A DNA stretch of 17,438 nt from positions 1-17,438 of the forward strand of contig CALBND010000045.1 in the NCBI GenBank assembly GCA_937896305.1, read 5' to 3'. This stretch comes from an uncultured Actinomycetes bacterium. Lineage in GTDB: Bacteria; Actinomycetota; Actinomycetes; S36-B12; UBA5976. Shown here in pieces: positions 8,301-15,199 of the stretch. The notes beneath the pieces were generated by a model. The model was given only the letters and a program-made list of their open reading frames with translations, searched no databases and was not told the DNA's origin. A program made the translations under genes and the position numbers. The stretch's first letter is position 1. Each line of letters begins with the position of its first letter.

Positions 8301-8538
8301 AATCACAGCAATAAATTCAAAAGCTAATCTAGTTTATTTAAGAAACATGCAAAAAAACGGTGTTAAAGAACTTGCATCGGCATCTTTAGAAGAAAACGGA
8401 ATTTTAGATCTATTAAAAACTGCTTTGAAAGTTATACGAGAAGAAGAATTCAAACCCACACCGAATCCAACGTGTCGAACCTGTAAATTCACCAGAATGT
8501 GTCCTGCCCAAGCTGAAGGTAGGTCGGTGATCAACTGA
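5392..8538 (+). CDS. adnA: AdnA-like UvrD-family helicase/RecB nuclease subunit with Fe-S cysteines
   Basis: First subunit of the AdnAB end-resection motor-nuclease, which in mycobacteria processes double-strand breaks. The 1048 residues run from an SF1A motor to a RecB-type nuclease. Motor motifs: Q28, Walker A GGAGSGKT (43-50), motif II VDEYQD (252-257), motif III GDSAQSIYQFRG (280-291), motif IV NYRQ (315-318), motif V TAHKAKGLE (610-618), motif VI LFEVAKKRA (668-676). Motif VI is degenerate (normally LFYVALTRA) but keeps R675. Nuclease residues: H831, D919 (GYIDRVE), D934 and K936 (IIDFKT), Q952, Y956. Cysteines C804, C1028, C1031 and C1037 (CxxCxxxxxC) match the AddB/AdnA-type 4Fe-4S staple. 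Its TGA overlaps the adnB ATG by one base (TGATG). An A10 run lies at 7906-7915. The start is somewhat uncertain: no Shine-Dalgarno site, and TTG at 5437 is possible. Confidence 0.92.
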   Translation: MNIAGIPDFELDNSPLPILESPNFDEIQQSVISHQKGSLLVTGGAGSGKTTLLAESAIGQIKNGLDSDKILFFCFSRQQARSMRKYLARRLAGYSIPRVATFHSFTHSVMQSAFNQGLVIENYSFTPLRLLSGPEQEVMIQELIKGSIEDKSINWPESLLGALNTKGFVRQVRNLFARMRALGMDPEQLIDIGNRYEIENWVCLGKFAEMYLDTLDASQTIDYGELVHRVNLLINRLKSLDQLNINYSHFYVDEYQDIDPAQVNLLKSLVKGNKFLLATGDSAQSIYQFRGSDFEALNRFKIDFENSKIINLEKNYRQKSEIINSCYTYDSLGAQNFHIANQIRRYKQDNPNLKWADILIIVRNSSSVNSLLRALNTYSIPVSVQADDLPLAKEPAARVLLDCLNIAGQLAAGNKNPTTPEVIRDLLQGPLISANPKELRETARLLRKKAKDSGEQLFSSDQSIYNAVIDPRILLDIDSNISQGIRRLGSILFTARDLIAEKTRVEVVLWNVWMSEISEKNKKIFDVIDIKYQWSTHLQETALKSGLEGRKADKDLDSILTLFDAASRDDERTLGTRGVLNFLSELGMQAFQAETLAQKPVEDDRIQIVTAHKAKGLEANFVIIPNLQVDQWPSVKARNNLLEVERLGYETVVRAPSKQEILQEEFRLFEVAKKRATQKLLVTAIKSDFVDNGEPSILFNQFGLQEIEHISGYPQRALSLNSLVAELRKISSDSDKSEEFKKAVAKRLQLLAESKDAFGRKINPNAEPDNWWALNAANPSQEQIAPENRAVKLSGSGLATLRDCGLKWFLEKKAGANEIRQNSASIGSIVHALAQGLTKKKIPANKEALVEKLDEIWPQLNYEAKWLAEKEYRAVLEIIDNLLHWHLQRNTENIIGAEVYFSTEIEIENEKVALSGYIDRVEIDSDNNLIQIIDFKTAKTELTKEDALHDPQLGVYQLAVEKNALKTEQEITAINSKANLVYLRNMQKNGVKELASASLEENGILDLLKTALKVIREEEFKPTPNPTCRTCKFTRMCPAQAEGRSVIN

Positions 8539-11500
8539 TGAAAGAAATATTCAAACCGACCAAAGAGCAATTAGCAGCAATATCTGCCCCCCTGGAGCCT
8601 GCTTTAGTTTTAGCTGGAGCTGGAACCGGTAAAACAAGTGTGATGGCCCAAAGAGTGCTCTGGTTAATCACAGAAGCCAAGATTGATCCTTCAGAAATTT
8701 TGGGCTTAACTTTTACCAATAAAGCATCTCAAGAATTAAGAAGTCGAATTAGAACAACTATTACCAAGTTATTTTCTAACAAACTAGAAGTTATCGAACC
8801 AAACGTTTCAACCTATCACTCTTTTGCTTTACAAATTCTTAATGAATATGGACTAATTTTAGGAATTGATTCAGATTTAAAACCAGTCACCGAAACCACC
8901 CGAGCAAGCCTTGCCTATAGAACTGTTTTAAACACAAAATTAAAATTAATGGCACTGGATAAAATTCCAAGAAACATTGCTAAACAGGTTTTATTACTTG
9001 ATAATCAAATGGTTGAGCACGATTTGAGCAAAGAAACAATAATAGAACACTCACAAAATTTAATTCAACAGGTAAATAGTGTTAGTGCCAAAAGTCATTT
9101 GAAGGATTTAGTAAAAGCTGCACAAGAAAGAATCGAATTAGTACAGCTAGTTGAAGAGTTTAGACTTTTAAAAGAGAGTGAACTGGTTATTGATTTTGCT
9201 GATCAAATGCGGTTTTGTTTACAACTAGTACGAGAGTTTCCACAAGTTAAAGCCGAAATACGCAATCAATATAAAGCTGTTTTGTTAGACGAATACCAAG
9301 ATACTTCAGTGATTCAAAGAATGATTTTGGCTGAAGTATTTGGCCAAGGACACCCCGTAACAGCAGTAGGAGACCCTTTACAAGCCATATATGGCTGGAG
9401 GGGCGCTTCAGTTTCAAATATAGATAATTTCACGAAGCATTTTGAGAAATCAGAAACTTTAAGTGCAAGTAAGTATTTACTAACTGAAAACTATCGAAGT
9501 GGGCAAAATATTTTAGATCAGGCAAATAATATTTCTGCAGACTTAAGAGATATTCATCATGATATTAATTCATTGAGGGCTGGGAAAGAAATTGAGTCAA
9601 ATGTTAATTTAGGGCTTTATTTAACTTGGGAAGAGGAAGTAAAAGCCATTGCTGCCCAAATAACTTCACTAGTGTTTGATAAATCTGAAAAGCCAGAAAA
9701 CATTGCTGTGTTAAGTCGAAATGGTAAAGAACTCTTAGCAATCTATGACGCACTTGTTAAAAATGGAGTACCAGCATCATTTTCTGGGAAAAGAGATCTG
9801 ATGGATGTGCCTGAGGTCAGTGAAGTTTTGGCATATTTGAAATTAATGGATGATCCAACTGACAATCCAGCAATGGTTCGTATTTTGGCCGGTCCCAGAT
9901 TAGAAATTGATCCCAGAGATTTAGCTTTGCTAGCAAAAAGAGCACAAGATTTAATCAGCACTCAAATAGATTCAAGAGATAAATCTTTTGAAAAAAGTTT
10001 AGAAAGAGCAGTTGAAGGAAACGATGTTGCAGAATTAGCCGTCTTAGCAGATGCAGTTTCATCACCAGGGGATTATCAATATGGGCAAGGGGTTAGGGAG
10101 CGTTTAACGAAGTTTGATCGAGAATTAAATAATTTACGAAACTTTATTACCGAACCCTTAAGTGATGTTATTTATCGAATCCTAAACACCACAGGACTAC
10201 TAGTTGAGATTCTTTCAAGCAATAACTTGATGTCTCAAAGTCGATATGAAGCATTAATGACCTTACAAGAATTAGCAGAAAACTTTGATCAAGGATCTCC
10301 CCACGGAGCTTTGCGAGAATTTTTAGCCTGGCTTGATCAGGCAGAAGAATTAGAAAGCCCAATTGAGTTTCGACAGGTCAGTGTAAGTAACTCTGTGGTT
10401 TTAATGACAATACATTCAGCGAAAGGATTAGAGTTTCCAATTGTATTTATTCCGGCTTTAGCAAATTCAGTATTTCCAAGTGCTAAAAGTTCAACTTGGT
10501 TAACCAAGGCAGAATTAATTCCATATTCACTAAGAGCAGATGCTTCATCTTTGCCAGGTAATTTTGCACTACCTAAAAAGGAATTTGAAAATTATAAAGA
10601 AGATTGTAAAAAATATGCAGAACTTGAAGAACGACGATTAATGTATGTGGCATTAACTAGAGCAGAAAAGGAACTTTATGTCTCAGGTCACCATTGGGGA
10701 GTAATGCAAAAAAAATCTAGAGGACCCTCTCCGTACTTGTTGCAAATAAAAGAGTCAACCAAAAATATAAAAATAATTAATTGGGCAGAGAATAATGAAG
10801 AAAAAAATCCAAGTTTATTAAACAAAGAAGCATATAGTTGGCCAGCTAATACAGATGAATTAACTAGAGAGCAAAAGTTATATGTTGCACAATTAATAAA
10901 AGATAGAGATTTTGGAGATGTCACAAATATTACAGTCGAAGAAAAAGAATTGTTAGATAATTGGGATAGAGACTTAAAATCTTTGCTTGAGGAATTAACT
11001 AACGAAAAAATAAAGAAAAAATCAGTAGCGGTGCCCGATACGCTAAATGTGACAAAAACTATAAATTTGATGAGAGATCCAAATAAATTTGCTTTGCAAC
11101 TAGTTAGACCTATGCCTACGAAACCTTTCACCCAAGCAAGACGTGGCACCCAGTTTCATTATTGGATTGAAAATCATTTCCAGATGCCAACTTTATTAGA
11201 TGCTCTAGACTTACCTGGTTCAGCTGATGAAGATTTAATTACTGATGATCAGTTAGAGCAAATGAAAGCTGCGTTTTTGAAATCTGATTGGGCTAATAAA
11301 AAACCGCTCGCTATTGAATGGCCTTTTGATATTTCCATTCAGGGGAGATCTTTAAGAGGAAGAATTGACGCCGTGTTTGAAACTGCAAACGGAGTTGAAC
11401 TAGTGGATTGGAAAACTGGTCAAGTAGGAAAATCAGATGATTTACAGCTTGCTTGGTATCGCTACGCCTGGTGGAAGATGATGAAAACCCCGCTAGAAAA

Positions 11501-11612
11501 TATTGTTACGGCTTTTGTTTACATTCCGGGCATGGAAACTTTTAGACCAGACTCACTTATCGAACCTGAGTTACTTTTGCAAAGTGTCTCCAAGGGGGCA
11601 ACTCCACAATAA
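8538..11612 (+). CDS. adnB: AdnB-like UvrD-family helicase/RecB nuclease subunit
   Basis: Second subunit of AdnAB, the lead motor in the mycobacterial enzyme. All SF1A motifs of the 1024-residue protein look canonical: Q11, Walker A AGAGTGKT (26-33), Ia LTFTNKA (57-63), motif II LDEYQD (250-255), motif III GDPLQAIYGWRG (278-289), motif IV ENYRS (317-321), motif V TIHSAKGLEF (624-633), motif VI RRLMYVALTRAEKEL (699-713). The C-terminal RecB-like nuclease carries H874, D944 (GRIDAV), D957 and K959 (LVDWKT), Q970 and Y974. It has no CxxCxxxxxC cluster, unlike its partner. Length is close to mycobacterial AdnB. Overlaps adnA by one base, so the two chains should be translated in step. Followed after 32 bp by mrx1. 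Confidence 0.94.
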   Translation: MKEIFKPTKEQLAAISAPLEPALVLAGAGTGKTSVMAQRVLWLITEAKIDPSEILGLTFTNKASQELRSRIRTTITKLFSNKLEVIEPNVSTYHSFALQILNEYGLILGIDSDLKPVTETTRASLAYRTVLNTKLKLMALDKIPRNIAKQVLLLDNQMVEHDLSKETIIEHSQNLIQQVNSVSAKSHLKDLVKAAQERIELVQLVEEFRLLKESELVIDFADQMRFCLQLVREFPQVKAEIRNQYKAVLLDEYQDTSVIQRMILAEVFGQGHPVTAVGDPLQAIYGWRGASVSNIDNFTKHFEKSETLSASKYLLTENYRSGQNILDQANNISADLRDIHHDINSLRAGKEIESNVNLGLYLTWEEEVKAIAAQITSLVFDKSEKPENIAVLSRNGKELLAIYDALVKNGVPASFSGKRDLMDVPEVSEVLAYLKLMDDPTDNPAMVRILAGPRLEIDPRDLALLAKRAQDLISTQIDSRDKSFEKSLERAVEGNDVAELAVLADAVSSPGDYQYGQGVRERLTKFDRELNNLRNFITEPLSDVIYRILNTTGLLVEILSSNNLMSQSRYEALMTLQELAENFDQGSPHGALREFLAWLDQAEELESPIEFRQVSVSNSVVLMTIHSAKGLEFPIVFIPALANSVFPSAKSSTWLTKAELIPYSLRADASSLPGNFALPKKEFENYKEDCKKYAELEERRLMYVALTRAEKELYVSGHHWGVMQKKSRGPSPYLLQIKESTKNIKIINWAENNEEKNPSLLNKEAYSWPANTDELTREQKLYVAQLIKDRDFGDVTNITVEEKELLDNWDRDLKSLLEELTNEKIKKKSVAVPDTLNVTKTINLMRDPNKFALQLVRPMPTKPFTQARRGTQFHYWIENHFQMPTLLDALDLPGSADEDLITDDQLEQMKAAFLKSDWANKKPLAIEWPFDISIQGRSLRGRIDAVFETANGVELVDWKTGQVGKSDDLQLAWYRYAWWKMMKTPLENIVTAFVYIPGMETFRPDSLIEPELLLQSVSKGATPQ

Positions 11613-11644
11613 TCAGGAAACAGAACTCGTGAGAGGATTGATTT

Positions 11645-11884
11645 ATGACCCAATTAACTATGTATTCCACTCAGTGGTGTGGATATTGCCAAAGATTGAA
11701 AGCCCAATTAGGTAGAGAAGGTATTACTTATACCGAAATTGATATTGAACACGATGCAGAAGCTGCCGCCATGGTTGAAAAAGTAAACGGTGGTAACAGA
11801 ACAGTTCCGACTGTAGTTTATGAAGATGGCACTGCTGTTACAAATCCTTCGCTGGGACAGGTGAAAGAAAAGCTAGGTTTATAA
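11645..11884 (+). CDS. mrx1: Mycoredoxin (glutaredoxin-like, CGYC)
   Basis: Thiol-disulfide protein that reduces mycothiol mixed disulfides in actinobacteria. At 79 residues it is close to M. tuberculosis Mrx1. The redox motif is WCGYC with C12 and C15; NGGNRTVPTV (48-57) holds the cis-proline and the NGGNRT stretch typical of mycoredoxins; SLGQVKEKLGL closes the fold. An AGAGGA site (11632-11637) lies 7 bases before the ATG, a good ribosome site for this AT-rich genome. Its stop codon abuts the uvrD2 ATG directly. The mrx1-uvrD2 pairing is conserved in actinobacteria (Rv3198A-Rv3198c). It implies mycothiol as the cell's low-molecular-weight thiol; that is inference. Confidence 0.94.
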   Translation: MTQLTMYSTQWCGYCQRLKAQLGREGITYTEIDIEHDAEAAAMVEKVNGGNRTVPTVVYEDGTAVTNPSLGQVKEKLGL

Positions 11885-13681
11885 ATGTCTAGTCAAAAGC
11901 AAATTTTTAATTTGCTTGACGATGCGCAACTTGCAGCAGTCAATGCTTTAGAAGGACCAGTAGTAATTTATGCCGGGGCTGGTAGTGGAAAAACAAAAGC
12001 CATAACACATCGAATTGCCAATGGATGTTTGCAAAAACTTTATGATCCCCAAAAAGTGTTAGCTGTAACTTTCACAACAAGAGCAGCTGATGAAATGGCT
12101 TTAAGAATTTCTGCTCTTGGAGTTAGAAATGTTTCGGCTCGAACTTTTCACTCTGCTGCTTTGCGTCAACTTAAATATTTTTGGCCTAAAGCCATAGGTG
12201 GTGAGATCCCTAAGATTATTGAAAACAAATACAAGGTTTTGAAAGCAGCTTTAGAAAATAAACCAATCAGAGGTTCTGTTAAAGAACATCAATCAACAAT
12301 CGAATTTGCTAAAACTAATCGTTTGGACCCAGACTCATTAACCGATGTTGATCAAGCAAGTGCCTACCAGGCATACATAGATTTCACCGACAAAAATAAT
12401 CTTATTGACTTTGAAGATGTTTTGATGCTTCTTGTAGCAATCTTGGAGGACCGCCCAGATTTAGCTGATGAAGTACATCAAAATTATCAATGGATCACTG
12501 TTGATGAATATCAAGACGTTAATCCACTGCAACAGCGATTACTAGAATTATGGTTAGGCGAAAATAGAAATATTTGCGTAGTGGGCGACTCCGCGCAAAC
12601 AATTTATACTTTTGCCGGAGCATCAGCAAAACCATTAGAACAATTCACAAATAAATATGAAGAGGCTTCCATCTTTCGCCTGAATCGTAATTATCGATCA
12701 AGCCCTGAAATTATTAATTATGCAAATAAGTTACTTTCTCAAATGCCAAAATCAAATGCCAGTGTCGGATCCCTATTACCAACTAAACCAACTACACACA
12801 AAGTAGAAGTTTTACCTTTTATAAATGACAGTGCCGAAGCAGAATGGATTGCCCAATCAATAGTGGAACTATTGCAAAAAGGCGCAAAAGAAACAGAAAT
12901 CGTGGTGCTGGCCAGAATTAATTCACAATTAGAAATTGTTGCGGCAAGCCTGGAAGAACTTGGGGTTGATTTCTTGGTGCAAACAGGTGAGAGATACAGC
13001 TTGAGAAATCGGCTAGAACCCAAAATAACCTTAGCTACAATTCATGCCACTAAAGGATTGGAATGGGAAAACGTATTCTTAATGGGGGCCAGTGATGGCT
13101 TTCTTCCCTTTGTGCAAGCAGACACGGCTGAGGAAATAGAAGAGGAATTAAGGCTTTTCTATGTGGCCATTACGAGAGCAAAAGAAAGATTATTTATAAC
13201 TTGGTCTCGGAGTCGTGATACTGGTGGCAGGGAAAGAATTAAATCAAGATTTTTGCATAATATAGAAAAATCACTTACAGATCCAAGCGGTGACGAAACT
13301 GAATTCGAGCCTTCCAAAATAAAACAGATCTATAAGAAAGAAACTCTACGTTGCCTTTATTGTGATAAGGCTTTAGTCAGTGGGACAGAAGTTATTTTGA
13401 AGAGATGCAAACTTTGTCCTTCAAAGACACCTCAAGAATATTTAGAGAGTGCCAAAAATTGGCGAACCCAGCAAGCGGTAGTTGAAGATTTGCCGGAATT
13501 TTTGGTCTTAAGTGATGCGAGTTTAGAAGCCTTTGTTGATGCACTATTTAATGCTGAAAATGAAGAATTTTGCATGAAGATTGCTGGGGTGGGTCCTGAT
13601 AAGTGTGCTCGATATTTTGACGAAATTTCCACAATCCTAGCTGGGGTTACCCCACAAGAAGTAACTTTAAAAAATCTTTAA
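11885..13681 (+). CDS. uvrD2: UvrD2-type helicase with tetracysteine and HRDC tail, lacking domain 2B
   Basis: SF1A 3'-5' DNA helicase/ATPase of DNA repair. Motifs in the 598 residues: Walker A AGAGSGKT (30-37), II VDEYQD (206-211), III GDSAQTIYTFAG (234-245), IV NYRSS (269-273), V TIHATKGLEW (385-394), VI LRLFYVAITRAKERL (422-436). The tail has the UvrD2 tetracysteine C490, C493, C508, C511 and an HRDC domain at about 525-595. M. tuberculosis UvrD2 is 700 residues; the roughly 100 missing residues fall between GERYSLRNR (368-376) and ITLATIH (381-387), where domain 2B belongs, so 2B is essentially absent. The frame is continuous, with no sign of frameshift. Last gene of the adnA-adnB-mrx1-uvrD2 run. 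Confidence 0.94.
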   Translation: MSSQKQIFNLLDDAQLAAVNALEGPVVIYAGAGSGKTKAITHRIANGCLQKLYDPQKVLAVTFTTRAADEMALRISALGVRNVSARTFHSAALRQLKYFWPKAIGGEIPKIIENKYKVLKAALENKPIRGSVKEHQSTIEFAKTNRLDPDSLTDVDQASAYQAYIDFTDKNNLIDFEDVLMLLVAILEDRPDLADEVHQNYQWITVDEYQDVNPLQQRLLELWLGENRNICVVGDSAQTIYTFAGASAKPLEQFTNKYEEASIFRLNRNYRSSPEIINYANKLLSQMPKSNASVGSLLPTKPTTHKVEVLPFINDSAEAEWIAQSIVELLQKGAKETEIVVLARINSQLEIVAASLEELGVDFLVQTGERYSLRNRLEPKITLATIHATKGLEWENVFLMGASDGFLPFVQADTAEEIEEELRLFYVAITRAKERLFITWSRSRDTGGRERIKSRFLHNIEKSLTDPSGDETEFEPSKIKQIYKKETLRCLYCDKALVSGTEVILKRCKLCPSKTPQEYLESAKNWRTQQAVVEDLPEFLVLSDASLEAFVDALFNAENEEFCMKIAGVGPDKCARYFDEISTILAGVTPQEVTLKNL

Positions 13682-13687
13682 ATCAGC

Positions 13688-13696
13688 TGTGGATAA
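13688..13696 (-). promoter_or_regulatory. Perfect DnaA-box 9-mer after uvrD2
   Basis: TGTGGATAA, the complement of the consensus DnaA box TTATCCACA, lies in the 77-bp gap between uvrD2 and the ThiF-like gene, just upstream of the predicted -35 of the latter. A looser inverted partner TTTTACACA follows at once. A single 9-mer can occur by chance. Confidence 0.35.
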
Positions 13697-13698
13697 CT

Positions 13699-13728
13699 TT
13701 TACACAGATTTTTGAATTATGTTCTAAT
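13699..13728 (+). promoter_or_regulatory. Predicted promoter of the ThiF-like gene
   Basis: TTTACA (13699-13704), an 18-bp spacer and TCTAAT (13723-13728). Start of transcription would be near 13735, leaving a short leader that contains the GAGGA ribosome site at 13750-13754. It would let the ThiF-like gene be expressed apart from the adnAB-uvrD2 operon. Consensus match only. Confidence 0.45.
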
Positions 13729-13758
13729 GCCTTAACCCTAAAACGAGTTGAGGAAATC

Positions 13759-14715
13759 TTGAGACTTTCACTAAACCCTGAAATTGATATTTTGTGGAGC
13801 GACAATAAAACATTAGTAATAACTAAATCAAATAAAATGTTCTTAACCGTTACAGATTTACCTATTGATTTAAAGCATATTATGACAAGTTGTGTGGGAA
13901 TTGATAACTTAAATGATATTTATGAGAAATTAAATATTGATGAAAGAAAATTTGAAGAACTAAACAAAGCTTTACGTTATTTGATAGAACAAGGTGTTTT
14001 AATAAACCAAACAAAACTTCATCTGCAATCTGAAAAACTTAGCAAATCCTACGTCAAAATAATTGGGCTAAATACCTTTGCTTACGAAGTAGCGCATCTC
14101 TTGGCATTAGCTGGAGTGGGTAGAATTGTTTTTCAATCTTTATTAAAAAAACAACATCAAGTTTGTTTAGGAGATCTAAATATCCTAGGACCCAAGGGAA
14201 ATGTTACTGGGCAATCTTTAAATCACAGTTTAAGAGAATCAATAATAAACTTAGGTGCCAAAGTCGATCAACCGGCAAACGATCAAAGTCCAGATCTAGT
14301 GATTCTATGTGAAGATCTAGAAGCAAAAGAAATTAATGAGTTATTGGTTAAAAAAATATCACATGTCTTTATCGGAAAAACCGGGGAAGAGATAAATGTT
14401 GGCCCTTTTGTTATCCCTGGAGAGCAAACCTGCAGTCATTGTTTAGAAATTAACAATACAAGTAGAAATATTTTTATGTTCCCTAAAGATTTGAAAAAAA
14501 GTAAGCCTCGAGCGATCGAAAAAAATCCAATCACAACACTTTTAGCTACTTCACTTTTGAGCGCAAATTGTTTGTCATATCTTTCAGGGGAGTTACTTGG
14601 CCAAGCCCCAAGCCTTCAAAATCTAATTTGCGATATTGACTCGTGTGGACCTGAAATTAGGTTTCGAAAATTACAACCCAATCCCCAATGCGGTTGTCGC
14701 TGGGAAGCTGCCTAA
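13759..14715 (+). CDS. ThiF/E1-like Rossmann protein with N-terminal winged-helix-like domain
   Basis: A 318-residue protein of the ThiF-like family that sits near uvrD2 in many actinobacteria; no substrate is known. Residues 1-90 look like the small winged-helix domain that precedes the Rossmann fold in TOMM/E1-like proteins. Residues 98-125 (VKIIGLNTFAYEVAHLLALAGVG) match the first beta-alpha unit, but the glycine loop is GLNTFA in place of GxGGxG, and no clear NxxRQ block is seen. The four cysteines C225, C228 (CSHC) and C311, C313 (CGC) probably bind zinc; GPFVIPGEQTCSHCLE is the best family signature. The TTG start is chosen because GAGGA (13750-13754) lies 4 bases before it. Adenylation activity is doubtful given the degenerate loop. 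Ends 60 bp before the convergent DUF5679 gene. Confidence 0.75.
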   Translation: MRLSLNPEIDILWSDNKTLVITKSNKMFLTVTDLPIDLKHIMTSCVGIDNLNDIYEKLNIDERKFEELNKALRYLIEQGVLINQTKLHLQSEKLSKSYVKIIGLNTFAYEVAHLLALAGVGRIVFQSLLKKQHQVCLGDLNILGPKGNVTGQSLNHSLRESIINLGAKVDQPANDQSPDLVILCEDLEAKEINELLVKKISHVFIGKTGEEINVGPFVIPGEQTCSHCLEINNTSRNIFMFPKDLKKSKPRAIEKNPITTLLATSLLSANCLSYLSGELLGQAPSLQNLICDIDSCGPEIRFRKLQPNPQCGCRWEAA

Positions 14716-14722
14716 AAAGCAA

Positions 14723-14758
14723 ATTGCCCTGGTTTTAATTTCTTAAAACCAGGGCAAT
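14723..14758. terminator. Perfect 16-bp hairpin terminator between convergent genes
   Basis: Arms 14723-14738 and 14743-14758 are perfectly complementary, with a TTTC loop, and lie in the 60-bp gap between the converging ThiF-like and DUF5679 genes. For the leftward transcript the hairpin is followed by a T-rich stretch (TTTGCTTTTTAGG), so it should terminate DUF5679. For the rightward transcript no T-run follows, though the long AT-rich base of the stem may still work. Confidence 0.85.
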
Positions 14759-14775
14759 GAAGACGTTTTCAGTCT

Positions 14776-14934
14776 TTATGCTTTTCCAAGAATTCGTGTC
14801 ACCTTGGTGCCACAAGTTGGGCATATACCTTTGGCCATTCTTCGACCATTAGTTTCGTGTACTTCACCTGTGAATTCGCGCTTGGCTTTGCATTTCACGC
14901 AGTATGCTTCGCCGCTGTATGATTCTCCGGCCAT
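14776..14934 (-). CDS. DUF5679 zinc-ribbon-like small protein
   Basis: A 52-residue actinobacterial protein of unknown function starting MAGESYSGEAYC. Two CxxC pairs, C12/C15 (CVKC) and C38/C41 (CPTC), suggest one structural zinc; the tail is basic (TKVTRILGKA). The frame continues 30 codons upstream, but the ATG at 14934 is chosen because a full AAGGAGGA ribosome site lies 3 bases before it (14938-14945) and because family members begin MAGE. This is the strongest Shine-Dalgarno site seen in the window, suggesting high expression. The gene is closed by the hairpin at 14723-14758. It is preceded by a long GC-rich structured leader. Ribbon topology suggests nucleic-acid or protein binding; that is a guess. 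Confidence 0.88.
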   Translation of the reverse strand: MAGESYSGEAYCVKCKAKREFTGEVHETNGRRMAKGICPTCGTKVTRILGKA

Positions 14935-15011
14935 GTGTCCTCCTTGCGATAGCGAGGGATTATTCCCTTGCTTGTTTAACCCTAGGCGCACCATGGGCCT
15001 ATGAGGGGGAT

Positions 15012-15042
15012 TTGAGCGTGCCACGCCGGAATGTTGAGCGTG
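15012..15042. repeat. Direct repeat TTGAGCGTG, 22 bp apart
   Basis: Two exact copies of TTGAGCGTG at 15012-15020 and 15034-15042, start to start 22 bp, about two helical turns. Between them is CCACGCCGG, whose CACGC is complementary to the GCGTG of either copy, so either copy can form a small hairpin with it. It could be a protein site or alternative RNA pairing. Confidence 0.6.
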
Positions 15043-15093
15043 ATTCCCTCACAAATAGGGAGTTTAGGGCAAATTTGGGCCTTTAAATGTGAA

Positions 15094-15159
15094 ACCGCTG
15101 GGCCACAACAATCCTGCGCACTTTCCCCAGATACGCACGACCGAAGTTCTCCCAGCGGT
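15094..15159 (-). ncRNA. Candidate structured RNA element at the 5' end of the DUF5679 leader
   Basis: A perfect 9-bp inverted repeat, ACCGCTGGG (15094-15102) and CCCAGCGGT (15151-15159), encloses 48 bases with smaller internal complementarity (TGCG at 15115-15118 with CGCA at 15134-15137). The predicted minus-strand transcript would start near 15165, so this stem would begin a few bases from the 5' end. All pairs are Watson-Crick, so the stem is possible on either strand. No known riboswitch class is recognised. Confidence 0.4.
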
Positions 15160-15170
15160 GTCAGTAAACC

Positions 15171-15199
15171 GACGGTATGGGAAATATGCCCCGTACGTC
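15171..15199. repeat. Imperfect palindrome between the -35 and -10 of the DUF5679 promoter
   Basis: GACGGTATGGG (15171-15181) faces CCCCGTACGTC (15189-15199) across seven bases. The outer GACG/CGTC pairs are perfect; the inner arms pair with a one-base bulge and one mismatch. The arms overlap both promoter hexamers, the usual place for a repressor site. Could also be chance in a GC-rich patch. Confidence 0.4.

Noticed and set aside
10688..11149. 153-codon open frame opposite adnB
   Set aside because: Antisense shadow of a Lys/Glu-rich coding segment; it yields an artificial Phe/Ser/Leu-rich protein with no motif.
11503..11715. Open frame bridging the adnB end and the mrx1 start
   Set aside because: Out of frame with both well-supported genes and without any recognisable motif.
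14942..14971. Apparent two-way switch in the DUF5679 leader: CCCTCGC could pair with an upstream GCAAGGG or with GCAAGGA overlapping the ribosome site
   Set aside because: On the minus-strand RNA both pairings carry a C-A mismatch at 14954, and the ribosome-site hairpin has only five scattered pairs; too weak to claim a switch.
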